NCBI GenBank assembly: GCA_026398735.1
Contig: JAPLSH010000009.1
Coordinates: forward strand, 1-64,000
DNA: 64,000 bases
Origin: Pseudomonadota bacterium
Lineage (GTDB): Bacteria > Pseudomonadota > Gammaproteobacteria > Steroidobacterales > Steroidobacteraceae
Direction of reading: 5' to 3'
The translations under genes and the position numbers were made by a program. Shown here piece after piece: positions 37,083 to 46,824 of the stretch (within the stretch, counting starts at the first letter, position 1; every line of letters starts with the position of its first letter). The notes below the pieces were generated by a model, which ran no database searches, had not been told where the DNA came from, and saw only the letters and a list, made by a program, of their open reading frames with translations.

Positions 37083-40000
37083 GTGAAAGTAACTAACATC
37101 CGCGTGGCATCGGCTATTGCGTTGGCTTTAGCCAGCGCTCAGGTGGGTTTTGCTGCCGACAGCGAACCGCTGGTAGAAGTACAGATTACGGGCTCGCGCA
37201 TTGTGCTGGCACCCGGCATGAATACACCCACTCCCGTTACGTCTGTAACGGCAGAGGACATGAAGATCCTCGGCCCCAACCAGATCATCGACAGCCTGTC
37301 GGCGCTGCCGGTGTTTCGCAACAACTCCACCGCCAATGGCTCGCTGGGTGGTCAGAACTCCGGTGGTGCCAACGCCAATCTGCACGGCATCGGTGCCAAC
37401 CGCACGCTGACCTTGCTAGATGGTCGCCGTGTAGTGTCCAGCAATCGCTTCGGCAACGTGGACGTCAACATCCTGCCCAGCTTGCTGATGAAGAATGTCG
37501 AGACGATCACCGGTGGTGCGTCGGCCAGCTATGGCACAGATGCTGTCGCCGGCGTCACCAACTTCCTGCTCGACACCAAGTTCGAAGGTGTGATGCTCAA
37601 GGCCCAGACCGGCGAAACCTTTCTTAACGATGGCGCAAACAAAGAGTTTGGCATTGCGTTTGGTCGCACCTTCATGGACGGGCGACTGCATGTCGTCGGC
37701 TCTTTGGGTCGCAACACGCTAGCCCCCATCAACACCAAGGATTCGCTCGACAAGCGTCCCTTCCTAAAGCACTGGGGCTTTGTTACTAACCCCAACACGG
37801 CCGGCCCGACCTACATCACCGCGGCCAATGTGGTTCCGACTGACTTTGGCAACACCATACAGTTCACTGCCGCTGCCACCAGTCCGCTGGATCGCTTGGT
37901 GTTTGATGGATCGGGATTGTTCGCCAACAAGCTGGCCTTCTCTGGCATTGGCAAGCTCAATGGCGGATGCAATTGCCAATCGCTGGCCGACGCCAACATG
38001 TCGACCATGTATCAGGACAACACGCTGCAGGCCGGCTACACGGGCAACACCGGCTTCGGCCGCGTGGGCTTCGACCTTAGCGACGACACCGAAGTCTATG
38101 TGCAGGGCATGTGGGCAGAGAACCATCAGCGCGTGCGCTTCCAAAACGTCGCGTTGGTGTCCACCTGGGCATCGCGCATTTATGCCGATAACGCCTTTCT
38201 GCCGAGCAGCATTTCCAGCTTGATCACCCAATACGGTTCAGGCGGTACTGCCGTCGCTGACGGTGGCTCGAAGTGGGTCACCGCCACGGTGTTTCTACCT
38301 GCACTGGAAAGTGATTTCGGCGGTGATCACATCCTGGATACTGGTAACAAGCTGGCCAGCTACACCGCAGGCCTGACTTCCAAGATCGGCAAGTGGTCGA
38401 TCAACGGGTACGTGCAGCACGGCGAGAACGAGCAGTTGTACGATGCTTACAATCTGCCGCGTGTCGATCGCCTGCAGGTCGCGATGGATGCGGTGAAGGA
38501 TGCCAGCGGCAAGATCGTCTGCCGCGCTTCGCTACCGCAGTTCGATCCGAACGGCTACTGGAAAGACTGCGTTCCGGTCAACCTTCTGGGTGGCTCGGCC
38601 ACGCTGTCGAAGCAGGGGGCCGCTTACATCTCGCAGCCCTTCAAGCACGCCTTTGCCAAGGTCGATCAGGATCTGGCCGAATTGTCTGCTTCGGGTAGCT
38701 TGGGCTTCGGCTTGCCGGCAGGAGAAATCTTTGCCGCAGTGGGTGCGAACTGGCGTCGTGAAAAGTTCGTGCAGGGCACACCAATCGCAGCCGATGAATA
38801 TCCCGCGCTGCCGGATGGCCGACTGCTTAAGGACCTGGGGATTGGCGATGGCACACGTGGCATCGTGCCGCAGTACGGTTGCACGGCAGGCACGGTGCCT
38901 GTGGCCGGTGGCGTACCGGGCCTGCGTTTCGCCGCCAGCGGCTTCTGCGGTGCCAGCAACTCCAGCGTTATCCAGTTCTCCAGCCAGCGTGCCATCGAAG
39001 GCAGTGAATCGGTCAAGGAAGGCTTTGCCGAATTCCAGATTCCCGTGCTGGCCGATCTGCCGGCTGTACAGCGTTTGGATACCAACTGGGCCGTGCGCTT
39101 TGCCGATTACGCGGGCGCCGGTCAGGTTTGGGCTTGGAAGGCTGGCTTGAGCTGGAAGCTCAATGACCAGATTCGTGTCCGAGCCACGCGCTCACGCGAC
39201 GTGCGCGCACCCAACCTGCGTGATCGTTTCGACCAGACTCTGGGCGGTGTCAACGCGACGGACCGCAACTCCAAGCTCACTGCACCCATCCCGTACTCGG
39301 TCATCGGTTTCTCGGGCGGCAATCCGGACCTCAAGCCCGAAAAGGCTGACACCACCACCGCGGGTATCGTGATCCAGCCCAGCTTCATCGACGGCTTCCA
39401 AGCGTCGGTGGACTGGTACAAGGTCTCGATCAGCGGTGCGATTGCACAGCTGAGCGGACAGACCATCGTTGACCAATGTAATGCGGGCGATGCTTCGCTT
39501 TGCCAGTATGTCCTGCGCAACACCAACACCACTCAGAACCCGCTGGGCGACATCACCCAGATCAATACCTATTTCCTTAACCTGAACAAGGAAATCTATC
39601 AGGGTATCGATGCTGAGCTGGGCTGGCGTAAGGCGTTGACGTTGTTAGGTGGTGGTCCGGAGGCAGTCACGATGCGACTGTTTGCCACCCACTACCTGAC
39701 CGTGCAACAGCTGCCACCAGAGCTGATCGGTACCGGCGGCATCCGTACCCGCGGCCCGACCATCGACAACATCACGACGACTCCGGATGCGGCCACTGCC
39801 ATCCTGGGTTATCGCAATGGGGACTTCTCGGTGTCATTGCTGGAGCGCTATACCGGCAGCAGGAAGATCAACCGTTTGTATGAGGAGAGCAAGGTCAACG
39901 CACCGACCGTAACGGGTTACACAACCGTGGATGACAACTCCTTGAGTGCGACGTTCACCACCGACCTGAGCTTGGGATGGTCGCCTTCTAAGTTTGAAGG

Positions 40001-40148
40001 TCTGCGTCTGTACTCGACCATCACCAACCTGTTCGACAAAGAGCCGCAGATCTCTCCGGGCACCGGTGGCCGTACCGGCTTCGGCAGTGGCGTAGCCGGC
40101 GACAGTATCGGTCGTCGCTATGTGGCGGGAGTGCAGTACAAGTTCTAA
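37083..40148 (+). CDS. TonB-dependent outer membrane receptor
   Basis: A 1021-residue receptor from a GTG start with a very strong ribosome site (GGGGGGAG at 37069-37076). After the signal peptide comes a TonB-box-like LVEVQITGSRI, then the plug: MKILGPNQIIDSLSALPVF, GIGANRTLTLLDGRRVV and SYGTDAVAGVTNFLLD. The C-terminal barrel strands end in RYVAGVQYKF with a terminal aromatic residue, as usual for outer membrane proteins. The size and the GSRI start are those of receptors for complex organic substrates in proteobacteria; the ligand is unknown. No partner gene is adjacent; a strong terminator follows. Confidence 0.95.
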   Translation: MKVTNIRVASAIALALASAQVGFAADSEPLVEVQITGSRIVLAPGMNTPTPVTSVTAEDMKILGPNQIIDSLSALPVFRNNSTANGSLGGQNSGGANANLHGIGANRTLTLLDGRRVVSSNRFGNVDVNILPSLLMKNVETITGGASASYGTDAVAGVTNFLLDTKFEGVMLKAQTGETFLNDGANKEFGIAFGRTFMDGRLHVVGSLGRNTLAPINTKDSLDKRPFLKHWGFVTNPNTAGPTYITAANVVPTDFGNTIQFTAAATSPLDRLVFDGSGLFANKLAFSGIGKLNGGCNCQSLADANMSTMYQDNTLQAGYTGNTGFGRVGFDLSDDTEVYVQGMWAENHQRVRFQNVALVSTWASRIYADNAFLPSSISSLITQYGSGGTAVADGGSKWVTATVFLPALESDFGGDHILDTGNKLASYTAGLTSKIGKWSINGYVQHGENEQLYDAYNLPRVDRLQVAMDAVKDASGKIVCRASLPQFDPNGYWKDCVPVNLLGGSATLSKQGAAYISQPFKHAFAKVDQDLAELSASGSLGFGLPAGEIFAAVGANWRREKFVQGTPIAADEYPALPDGRLLKDLGIGDGTRGIVPQYGCTAGTVPVAGGVPGLRFAASGFCGASNSSVIQFSSQRAIEGSESVKEGFAEFQIPVLADLPAVQRLDTNWAVRFADYAGAGQVWAWKAGLSWKLNDQIRVRATRSRDVRAPNLRDRFDQTLGGVNATDRNSKLTAPIPYSVIGFSGGNPDLKPEKADTTTAGIVIQPSFIDGFQASVDWYKVSISGAIAQLSGQTIVDQCNAGDASLCQYVLRNTNTTQNPLGDITQINTYFLNLNKEIYQGIDAELGWRKALTLLGGGPEAVTMRLFATHYLTVQQLPPELIGTGGIRTRGPTIDNITTTPDAATAILGYRNGDFSVSLLERYTGSRKINRLYEESKVNAPTVTGYTTVDDNSLSATFTTDLSLGWSPSKFEGLRLYSTITNLFDKEPQISPGTGGRTGFGSGVAGDSIGRRYVAGVQYKF

Positions 40149-40177
40149 TCCCAATAGGGTTCGAACTGTAGAAACGA

Positions 40178-40212
40178 GGCGGGTCGCAGCGATGCGGCCC
40201 GCCTTTTTTTTA
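40178..40212 (+). terminator. Rho-independent terminator
   Basis: GGCGGGTCGC (40178-40187) pairs with GCGGCCCGCC (40194-40203), 10 bp with one G-T pair and a 6-base loop, followed directly by nine T residues (40204-40212). It begins 29 bp after the TonB receptor stop. The clearest intrinsic terminator in the window. Confidence 0.95.
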
Positions 40213-40364
40213 TCGTGCTGATCGGCGACAAGGACTGGCTCGCAGCTTGAGCCCTCAGGGCAGTTCGGCTCCGTGAGGCAGCCGTTGGATACTGCGTTAG
40301 AATTTGCGTGCACTGCGATGTCGCCGCGGCGCCCTCTTCAATGCAACTTCGAGCGGTACCCTGA

Positions 40365-41690
40365 ATGAAGACGCACTTCGCGGGACACCTTTCCGCTGTC
40401 ATGGTGATGGTGGGTGCGCTGACAATCGCCGGCTGCGGAGAGGTCGCAACGCTGACCCTCGCGCAGGGCACTGGCGCAACTCCAGTGCTGCCGCCACCCA
40501 ACAGGACATTGCTGCCAACGGTGAACATTGCCCGAGCAACAGGCTGGCCCACCGGTGCGACGCCGCTGGCCGCCACGGGCACTCGCGTCGCTGCCTTCGC
40601 GACGGGTATGGATCATCCGCGCTGGATGCTGGTGCTGCCCAACGGCGACGTGCTGGTGGCCGAGACCAATGCGCCTGCCAATCCGGATAGTGGCAAGAGC
40701 ATCAGGAGCTGGGTGGCGGGCTTGGTGATGAAGCGCGCTGGCGCCGGCGTACCGAGCGCAAACCGCATCACGCTGTTGCGCGACGCCGATGCAGACGGCG
40801 TGGCAGAAGTGCGCTCTGTGTTGCTGGCAGGACTGCATTCACCGTTCGGTATGGCTCTGATCGGCGACCGGCTCTTTGTGGCCAACGCCGACACAGTGCT
40901 GAGTTTTCCGTACCGGACAGGCGACACGGCCATCACGGCCGCAGGAACGAAGTTGCTGGACCTACCCGGCGGCCCGATCAATCACCACTGGACGAAGAAT
41001 CTGCTGGCCAGTGCGGATGGCAGCACGCTGTATGTCAGCGTGGGATCCAACAGCAACGTGGCCGAAAGCGGGATGGAAGTTGAGAGCGGCCGGGCAGCGA
41101 TCTGGGGAGTGAACGTGCAAACCGGCGCTCATCGCATCTATGCCTCTGGGTTGCGCAACCCCGTGGGCATGGCTTGGGGCGCGGGCGGCACCCTATGGAC
41201 AGTGGTGAATGAGCGCGACGAACTCGGCAGCGACCTAGTGCCCGATTATCTGACTTCAGTGCGCGATGGAGCTTTCTACGGCTGGCCATACAGCTATTAC
41301 GGCCAGCACGTGGACACTCGGGTGCAACCCGCACAACCTGCCCTAGTGGCCACAGCGGTGGTGCCCGACTATGCGCTGGGGCCGCACACCGCGTCGCTGG
41401 GCTTGACCTCGTCGTCGGGTAATCGGCTGCCAGCCAATTTCTCTGAAGGCCTGTTCATCGGCCAGCATGGGTCCTGGAACCGCAAGCCGCACAGCGGCTA
41501 CAAGGTGGTGTTCGTTCCCTTCCGCGATGGCAAGCCGTCAGGGTTGCCAGTGGATGTGCTCACTGGCTTTTTGAGCCCCGCCGGTGAAGCCCAGGGCAGA
41601 CCCGTGGGTGTGGCCGTCGACAAGCAAGGTGCCCTGCTGGTGGCCGACGACGTCGGTAACGTTATCTGGCGCGTCAGCGCGCAGCCTTGA
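40365..41690 (+). CDS. PQQ-type sugar (sorbosone) dehydrogenase family lipoprotein
   Basis: A 441-residue protein with a lipoprotein signal ending in the lipobox IAGC near residue 23. The mature part is a six-bladed beta-propeller of the glucose/sorbosone dehydrogenase family: [64 protein letters not shown] and [11 protein letters not shown]. Relatives use PQQ and calcium to oxidise sugars in the periplasm, which would feed electrons to the respiratory chain. Substrate is unknown. The ATG at 40365 sits 217 bp downstream of the receptor, beyond the terminator, so it has its own promoter. Confidence 0.9.
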   Translation: MKTHFAGHLSAVMVMVGALTIAGCGEVATLTLAQGTGATPVLPPPNRTLLPTVNIARATGWPTGATPLAATGTRVAAFATGMDHPRWMLVLPNGDVLVAETNAPANPDSGKSIRSWVAGLVMKRAGAGVPSANRITLLRDADADGVAEVRSVLLAGLHSPFGMALIGDRLFVANADTVLSFPYRTGDTAITAAGTKLLDLPGGPINHHWTKNLLASADGSTLYVSVGSNSNVAESGMEVESGRAAIWGVNVQTGAHRIYASGLRNPVGMAWGAGGTLWTVVNERDELGSDLVPDYLTSVRDGAFYGWPYSYYGQHVDTRVQPAQPALVATAVVPDYALGPHTASLGLTSSSGNRLPANFSEGLFIGQHGSWNRKPHSGYKVVFVPFRDGKPSGLPVDVLTGFLSPAGEAQGRPVGVAVDKQGALLVADDVGNVIWRVSAQP

Positions 41691-41719
41691 ATTCACAGAG
41701 GGCGCCTCAGAACCTAACT

Positions 41720-42415
41720 TCAAAGCGGCAAAGACTTACCGTCGTAGTTCAGGAATGCGCCGGACTGTTTGAGCGTCAAGCTGCGAAATCGCGTCAGCAA
41801 TGCGGCCGCACTTTCTTGGGGGCTGATGTCTGCGCCGTCACCGCCCATAGCGGTGCGCACCCAACCAGGGTGAAAGGACGTCACGACGATACCCTCTGAT
41901 TTGAGTTCGTTAGACAGCGTGACCATCAGGTTATTGGCACCGGCCTTGGATGCGCGATAAAAGTGCGTGGTGGCGCCTTGGTGCTGCTGACTGCCCATAT
42001 ACGACGAAATAATGGCGATGCGCGGGCGCTTGCTGATTTTCAGCTGCGACAAAAAAGCCCGTACTGCAAAAAACGACCCGGCCATATTGGTCATCAGCAC
42101 CTGAGATATGGCCTCTGCGGTGTTATCGGCATCTTCAATGCCACCGCGTGCACTCATGACACCGGCGTTGCACACCAGCACATCAATGCTGCCCTGTAGT
42201 TGCTCAGCAATACGTTCAAGCGCTGCCGCATCGCAGACGTCTGCGCCGTACATCAGCCCAGCACCGTTAGAACTTTCGATCAATGCACGCAGCTCCATAG
42301 CTTCTGCCGGCTGGCGACACACGGCAATCAAGCTATCCCCCGCAGCCAATACAGCGCGCGCCATTTCAAGGCCAATGCCGCGATTGGCGCCGGTGATGAG
42401 GTAGGTATCTGGCAT
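41720..42415 (-). CDS. Short-chain dehydrogenase/reductase
   Basis: A 231-residue NAD(P)-dependent SDR. The cofactor motif TGANRGIG is at 8-15, NAGV at about 84-87, and the catalytic segment is the unusual IISSYMGS followed by FYRASKAG (Tyr-x3-Lys). The ATG at 42415 is preferred; a GTG four codons earlier would start inside a sequence derived from the guaA 3' end. The position directly beside that repeat marks the edge of the putative island. Substrate unknown; related proteins reduce small carbonyl compounds. Confidence 0.9.
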   Translation of the reverse strand: MPDTYLITGANRGIGLEMARAVLAAGDSLIAVCRQPAEAMELRALIESSNGAGLMYGADVCDAAALERIAEQLQGSIDVLVCNAGVMSARGGIEDADNTAEAISQVLMTNMAGSFFAVRAFLSQLKISKRPRIAIISSYMGSQQHQGATTHFYRASKAGANNLMVTLSNELKSEGIVVTSFHPGWVRTAMGGDGADISPQESAAALLTRFRSLTLKQSGAFLNYDGKSLPL

Positions 42416-42423
42416 GTTTGTTT

Positions 42424-42495
42424 CCACTCAATCGTCTCGGGCTGCTTGCCGCTGATGTCATATACCACGACGGACACACTCGTCACTTCGTTGAC
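42424..42495 (-). pseudogene. guaA: Remnant of the guaA 3' end (putative outer att site)
   Basis: 72 bp that match the last codons of guaA (52966-53037) at 59 of 72 positions, in the same orientation and reading frame. Translation gives [16 protein letters not shown] against the real [16 protein letters not shown]. The stop codon is lost and the frame runs on into the SDR gene start. A second, shorter copy lies at 48306. It marks the far boundary of an island that is anchored in guaA, or an older integration scar. Confidence 0.85.
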
Positions 42496-42592
42496 TTGTT
42501 GACCGGTTGGCAGGCACGACCCTAGTATCGAGGCAACAACAAAGAGGCACGGCGTCAAAAACGTCAGTCGTTCGCCTCGCCCGGGGGAGTAG

Positions 42593-43600
42593 ATGAAATT
42601 GGCAAAGCACCCGATCTGGATCGGCGTCGGCCTCCTCGCACTCAGCATCGGATCGACGGGCGCCTTTGCACAGCAAGGCGCATTTGGCGGTGGCTATGGC
42701 CCTGCGCTGAAGGTACTGGCAGCGCCGCAAACGTTTGCCACCTCCGACGAGCACTACGCGTACCTGCTCAAGCGAGCCAACGGCGGCACAAAGCACACGC
42801 TGGCCTCGGTGCCACGCTGGGACGGCTTATGGGTTGCGGCCGGCAACACGCACATGGCTGCGTTCATCGACACCGGCAACTTGGGCGGCAAGGTGATTCA
42901 AGGTGTGCTGACACCAGCCTATGAGGCGGCCTACAAAGAGCGTTGGCGCCAGCAGACCGAACAAGGTCAAGTCGACTATGACCGCTTGGGCGAGTGCCAG
43001 CCTCCGGGCATGCCTCGCTTCCTGCTCGAGCCGTACTCGCACGAGTTCATCAACCTGCCCGACCAGTCTTACCTGATTAACGACTTCGGCCCGTCGATAC
43101 GCAGGGTGCTGATCGGCAAGCAGCACAACAACCTTTACGGCACACATTCCTGGTACGGCGACACCATCGGTTTCTGGAACGGCGCCCAGCTGGTGATGAG
43201 CACCAAGTATCTGTACCCGGCCGACTTCACCCGTTGGTCACCGATGACCAGCAACCAGTTTGAAAGCATCGAGACCTGGGAGCTCAAGAAGTACCCCGGC
43301 GGCGTCGAGAGACTGGAGGTGCAAGCGACCTTCTACGACAAGCATGCATTCGTGAAGTCCATCAACGTCGTCTACGCCTTCCGGCACGCCACCAACCTGC
43401 AGAAGGCCGACTATCGCGTCGCGCATTGGGAATGCGAGCAGACCAACAACACGTATCTGGATGACCAGGGCAAATCCAATTTTCATCTGCCCGGCGAAGT
43501 AGGCTTCAACGATGGGCGGGGCCAGACGCATTTTCCGCAGCTGCCAGGTCAATCACGGGATCCGATCTACAACACGACGTTAACCCCCGGCCCGAAATAG
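42593..43600 (+). CDS. Secreted protein of unknown function, DUF6152 partner
   Basis: A 335-residue protein with a signal peptide ending at GAFAQQ and a strong ribosome site (GGGGGAG, 4 bp before the ATG). No named domain is recognised. A central segment (SWYGDTIGFWNGAQLVMSTKY near 183-203) resembles SVGSWQGDTLTFTT of the protein at 7311 and SIGNWEGNTLVVDT of the fusion at 13451, though more divergent. The DUF6152 gene follows 16 bp downstream, the reverse order to the pair at 6913-8129. It is the first gene inside the left island part. Confidence 0.7.
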   Translation: MKLAKHPIWIGVGLLALSIGSTGAFAQQGAFGGGYGPALKVLAAPQTFATSDEHYAYLLKRANGGTKHTLASVPRWDGLWVAAGNTHMAAFIDTGNLGGKVIQGVLTPAYEAAYKERWRQQTEQGQVDYDRLGECQPPGMPRFLLEPYSHEFINLPDQSYLINDFGPSIRRVLIGKQHNNLYGTHSWYGDTIGFWNGAQLVMSTKYLYPADFTRWSPMTSNQFESIETWELKKYPGGVERLEVQATFYDKHAFVKSINVVYAFRHATNLQKADYRVAHWECEQTNNTYLDDQGKSNFHLPGEVGFNDGRGQTHFPQLPGQSRDPIYNTTLTPGPK

Positions 43601-43616
43601 CAACCAGGTGCACCAC

Positions 43617-44093
43617 ATGAAGACCGCTTACAAGGCGCTGTTGATCGCATTGGTGACGAGCCTTGGCGTCATGACGGCCCATGCACATCATTCCTTCGCG
43701 ATGTTCGATCGCAGCACCGAGGTGGTGAAGACGGGCACCGTGCAGCGCTGGGCCTTCAACAACCCGCACTCATGGCTATACATCAACGTGGCAAACGACG
43801 ATGGCACGCAGACACTGTGGAGCTTCGAGAGCGCGTCTCCCACACAGCTGATCGGGCGCGGCATTACCGGCAAGTCATTCGAGCCTGGCACCACCGTGAC
43901 GGTCATGTACTGTCCGCTGCGCGATGGGCGCCCGGGTGGTGGCATCGGCTGGGTGATGGTTGCCGATGGCAAGTACTACGCCACTGCCGACGGCGGCTGC
44001 AACGGCACTGAAGAGAACATCGCACGCTGGAAGGGCTGGATGAAACTGGGCTACACGTCGAACAAGGACGCGCAAGCTGCGGGCGCAAAATAG
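43617..44093 (+). CDS. DUF6152 family secreted protein
   Basis: A 158-residue protein with signal peptide ending at TAHAHH. The mature N-terminus HHSFAMFDRSTEVVKTGTV and the later NNPHSWLYINV, FESASPTQLIGRG and KSFEPGTTVTVMY carry the DUF6152 pattern. I chose the ATG at 43617; a GTG three codons upstream is possible. Together with its upstream partner it is the third DUF6152 set in the window. Function unknown; the N-terminal His-His after cleavage is conserved among all three sets. Confidence 0.83.
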   Translation: MKTAYKALLIALVTSLGVMTAHAHHSFAMFDRSTEVVKTGTVQRWAFNNPHSWLYINVANDDGTQTLWSFESASPTQLIGRGITGKSFEPGTTVTVMYCPLRDGRPGGGIGWVMVADGKYYATADGGCNGTEENIARWKGWMKLGYTSNKDAQAAGAK

Positions 44094-44107
44094 ACGTGCA
44101 GCATTGC

Positions 44108-45004
44108 TCAGCGCGTCGGCGTGCCCGACCGCGCCACGCGGATCTGTGAGATCAATCCGTCCTTGAGCGTGTAGTAAACGAACACCGGCACGCGGATCGA
44201 CTCGCCTTTCTTCAGCGGCGCGACCACAAAATCCGGCGCGTCTTCACTGGCAGTGAACACGCTGACGAAATCGCCGACGATGGCGTTGTCGTCGAACACG
44301 ATCTGGTTGATCTCCAGGTTCTCGCGCACGGTGCGGAACATCTTGGTGTAGTAATCGACGATGGCCTTCTTGCCATCAAGGTTGCCCACTGAGCTCAGCT
44401 GCAGTTTCACGTCATCCGTATAAAAGCTCGAATACTGATCGGGCAGCGCGCCAGAGAACGCACGGGTATAGGCGAGGAAGGCCGCACGCTGTCCGGCATG
44501 GCTACCGAGCTTGGGTGCTTTGGTCACACCGGTCTCGGGCTTCCAGGTCATGGTCTTGAGCGTCTTGATCTTGCCGTTGATCACCGTGTATTCGGCAAAG
44601 AATTTCACCGTCATGATGTCGCCCGGCTGCAGGGCACCGAAGGTGAAATCGGGCCGCGGCTTCGAAGCCACGAAGTCCATGTCGATCTCGGCAAAGATGT
44701 GGTCCTTGTCCCACATCACGACCTGAGGGCGGGCAATTTCGCGCACACCATTGTGCGCCCAGGCCAGAAACTCATTCATGCCCTTGTGCCCTTCACGCAC
44801 ACCGCTGCCGCTGATCATCTGCGTGTCGGTCGTGAAGTACTTCTCGACCAGGCCGCGGTCATCACCACCGTTGAAGTCGCGCACATAGGCGCGGTAGTCC
44901 AAGGGCATCTCGCCCACGCCCTGCCAGCTTTCTGCGAGGGCGGGCACGCTACTGGCGGTCAGGGTGAGCAGAGTAAGTAAACGGATGAAGCGGATGGATG
45001 ACAT
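44108..45004 (-). CDS. Secreted tandem SnoaL/NTF2-like protein
   Basis: A 298-residue protein. The ATG at 45004 gives signal peptide MSSIRFIRLLTLLTLTASS; the longer open frame adds about 49 residues that overlap the upstream gene and is unlikely. Two NTF2-like repeats follow: VRDFNGGDDRGLVEKYF with DKDHIFAEIDMDFV, and YTRAFSGALPDQYSSFYTDDV with VDYYTKMFRTVRENL. Active-site residues cannot be assigned. It ends the minus-strand run that begins at the desaturase gene and is convergent with the DUF6152 gene, 14 bp away. Confidence 0.8.
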   Translation of the reverse strand: MSSIRFIRLLTLLTLTASSVPALAESWQGVGEMPLDYRAYVRDFNGGDDRGLVEKYFTTDTQMISGSGVREGHKGMNEFLAWAHNGVREIARPQVVMWDKDHIFAEIDMDFVASKPRPDFTFGALQPGDIMTVKFFAEYTVINGKIKTLKTMTWKPETGVTKAPKLGSHAGQRAAFLAYTRAFSGALPDQYSSFYTDDVKLQLSSVGNLDGKKAIVDYYTKMFRTVRENLEINQIVFDDNAIVGDFVSVFTASEDAPDFVVAPLKKGESIRVPVFVYYTLKDGLISQIRVARSGTPTR

Positions 45005-45050
45005 GGTGTCCTCGACTATCAAGAATCGTTTGTTGTTCTTCAGTGCAGGA

Positions 45051-45605
45051 TCAGCGCCAGTTCGCGTTAGCGTTCCAAAAGGCGACGCTACGACGGTAGG
45101 CCGCGGTGTCCAGCGGCACCCCAGACCCACCCTCCTGCACACCCAGAGCATTGCGCATCATGGTGATCGGCGCCATAGGGATCTCGGCGGGCTCGCTGGT
45201 ATACAAGCAGCCGACTATGCCCCAGTCGCCGTCTATCGGCGTGCCCTCTGCCAGCAGCTGCTCGCGGCTGTACAGAATCGGGATGAGGTAGTTGGCCACA
45301 GGCGGCTCCACACCCTCGAACCAGCGCACCAGCACCGGCAGTTCGCTGCGCTGCCGCGCCTCATAGCCCGAACGCAGCAGGTGCTGGTTAGCGGCACTGA
45401 TGGGCACAGTAAGGCAGCGCGTGGAGGTCCAGTTGCGATGCACATGCAGCCTGCAGAACGGCGCGTAGCCGGGCAGATCCTGCAACGGCGCATGCTCATT
45501 CAAGTGGCGCTCGAAGGCTTCGGCCGTAATGTCTTGGATGGTGTTGGGCCGCAGCTGCTTGGGGAACAGCCGAGCCCGGGCAAAGTCGGTCAGGATGATG
45601 CGCAT
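45051..45605 (-). CDS. Conserved protein, probably DUF3228 family
   Basis: A 184-residue soluble protein without a signal peptide. The sequence IILTDFARARLFPKQLRPNT, CRLHVHRNWTSTRCLTVPI and later DWGIVGCLYTSEPAEIPMAP looks like the DUF3228 family, which has no known function; I assign this from memory with moderate certainty. It lies 24 bp after the desaturase gene and 46 bp before the NTF2-like gene, so the three may form one transcription unit. Confidence 0.65.
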   Translation of the reverse strand: MRIILTDFARARLFPKQLRPNTIQDITAEAFERHLNEHAPLQDLPGYAPFCRLHVHRNWTSTRCLTVPISAANQHLLRSGYEARQRSELPVLVRWFEGVEPPVANYLIPILYSREQLLAEGTPIDGDWGIVGCLYTSEPAEIPMAPITMMRNALGVQEGGSGVPLDTAAYRRSVAFWNANANWR

Positions 45606-45629
45606 GGGCGCCCTCGTACGTCAGCGGGC

Positions 45630-46721
45630 CTATTGCCCGAACGCAGCGCTCTGCCGTACGCGCTGCTGATCATTGGTCGCGATGATCTGCTGCCGGTCTA
45701 TATCCCACTGCAAACACTTTAAGTGTGCCGGTATCTCGTGCAACCGTATGCGTCGCACCGTCGTGAACAAGTGCTCGTACTGGTCATGGCAGCGTGCCAG
45801 CGCATAACCGGGTATGGCTGCGCTGAGATGATGCACATGGTGATAGCCAATGTTGGCAGTCAACCAATTGAGCCAGCCCGGCAGCACCAGATAGCTGGTA
45901 CCTGTCAGCGCACTGCGGTCGCTGTCCCAGCGGTCTTTACTGTTGGCTTCGGCTTGCTCGAAGTTGTGCTGAACAGTAAACAGCGCAATGGCAAAGCCGC
46001 CAGATAGCGACACACCAGTGAGGTAAATCGCAAACAAAGTCCACGGGTTCGTCGCTTGCGTAGCAACCAACGCCCATAGCGACAACAGCACCACATTGTT
46101 TGCGGTCATGTGCCGGTACTCGCGCCAGGAGCGCCAATAGCGCGGCTTATAGCTGTGCAAGCCCTGCCCCCGCAGCAGATGCACGGCGCAGGCGAGAGTG
46201 CCTTTGAGCCAAGTAAAGCGCGGGTTGAACAGCAGGTAGACAAAGCCACCCAAGGGCGCCAGCGCAATATGCCGGGCCCGCAAATAGCTGCGCTGAGCCG
46301 ATGGCGATAGCGCTTCGAACTCGGCCACCGAAAGGGTCGATAAAGGTCCGCGGTAACTGTCCCAGTCGCCGTTGGTGCGATGGTGATAGTCGTGGTGCTG
46401 CGCCCAAACGTACTGCGGCATGCCCGACAACACACCAAACACAAAGCCAAAAATGGTGTTGAACGACTTGCTGCGAAACACACTGCCATGACCGCATTCG
46501 TGCAGCAGCGCGAACACCCGCACCATCATCAAGGCCAGCGCCAAGGTGAGCGCCACAGCGGCAAACATAGACTGTGCGGCATAGCGGTTAGCCAGCCCCG
46601 CGATCGCTGCCAGCGGCAGCAAGGTGACGGCGACCTGCCACGCACCTTGTGCGTCAGTGGCACCGGCAAACTGCCGGATCAGCTCGCGTTTGTGCAGTTT
46701 GAGCGCCGACACATCGGACAT
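45630..46721 (-). CDS. Membrane fatty acid desaturase
   Basis: A 363-residue integral membrane di-iron enzyme. The three histidine boxes are HECGH (74-78), HHDYHH (109-114) and HHVHH near residue 293, with an extra QHN near 253, as in acyl-lipid desaturases. Four or more hydrophobic segments surround them. It inserts a double bond into an acyl chain with oxygen and an electron donor, or hydroxylates a related substrate. Position and regiospecificity cannot be read. First gene of a three-gene minus-strand set. Confidence 0.92.
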   Translation of the reverse strand: MSDVSALKLHKRELIRQFAGATDAQGAWQVAVTLLPLAAIAGLANRYAAQSMFAAVALTLALALMMVRVFALLHECGHGSVFRSKSFNTIFGFVFGVLSGMPQYVWAQHHDYHHRTNGDWDSYRGPLSTLSVAEFEALSPSAQRSYLRARHIALAPLGGFVYLLFNPRFTWLKGTLACAVHLLRGQGLHSYKPRYWRSWREYRHMTANNVVLLSLWALVATQATNPWTLFAIYLTGVSLSGGFAIALFTVQHNFEQAEANSKDRWDSDRSALTGTSYLVLPGWLNWLTANIGYHHVHHLSAAIPGYALARCHDQYEHLFTTVRRIRLHEIPAHLKCLQWDIDRQQIIATNDQQRVRQSAAFGQ

Positions 46722-46824
46722 GGCATAGATCTCTTGTTGGCGCGTCTTGGCTGCGCACCTTGGTCATTGGAGAGACGAAACCCCAGTGTGCCATGCCGCG
46801 GGCGCAGCTGCACCGCACTCGCCG

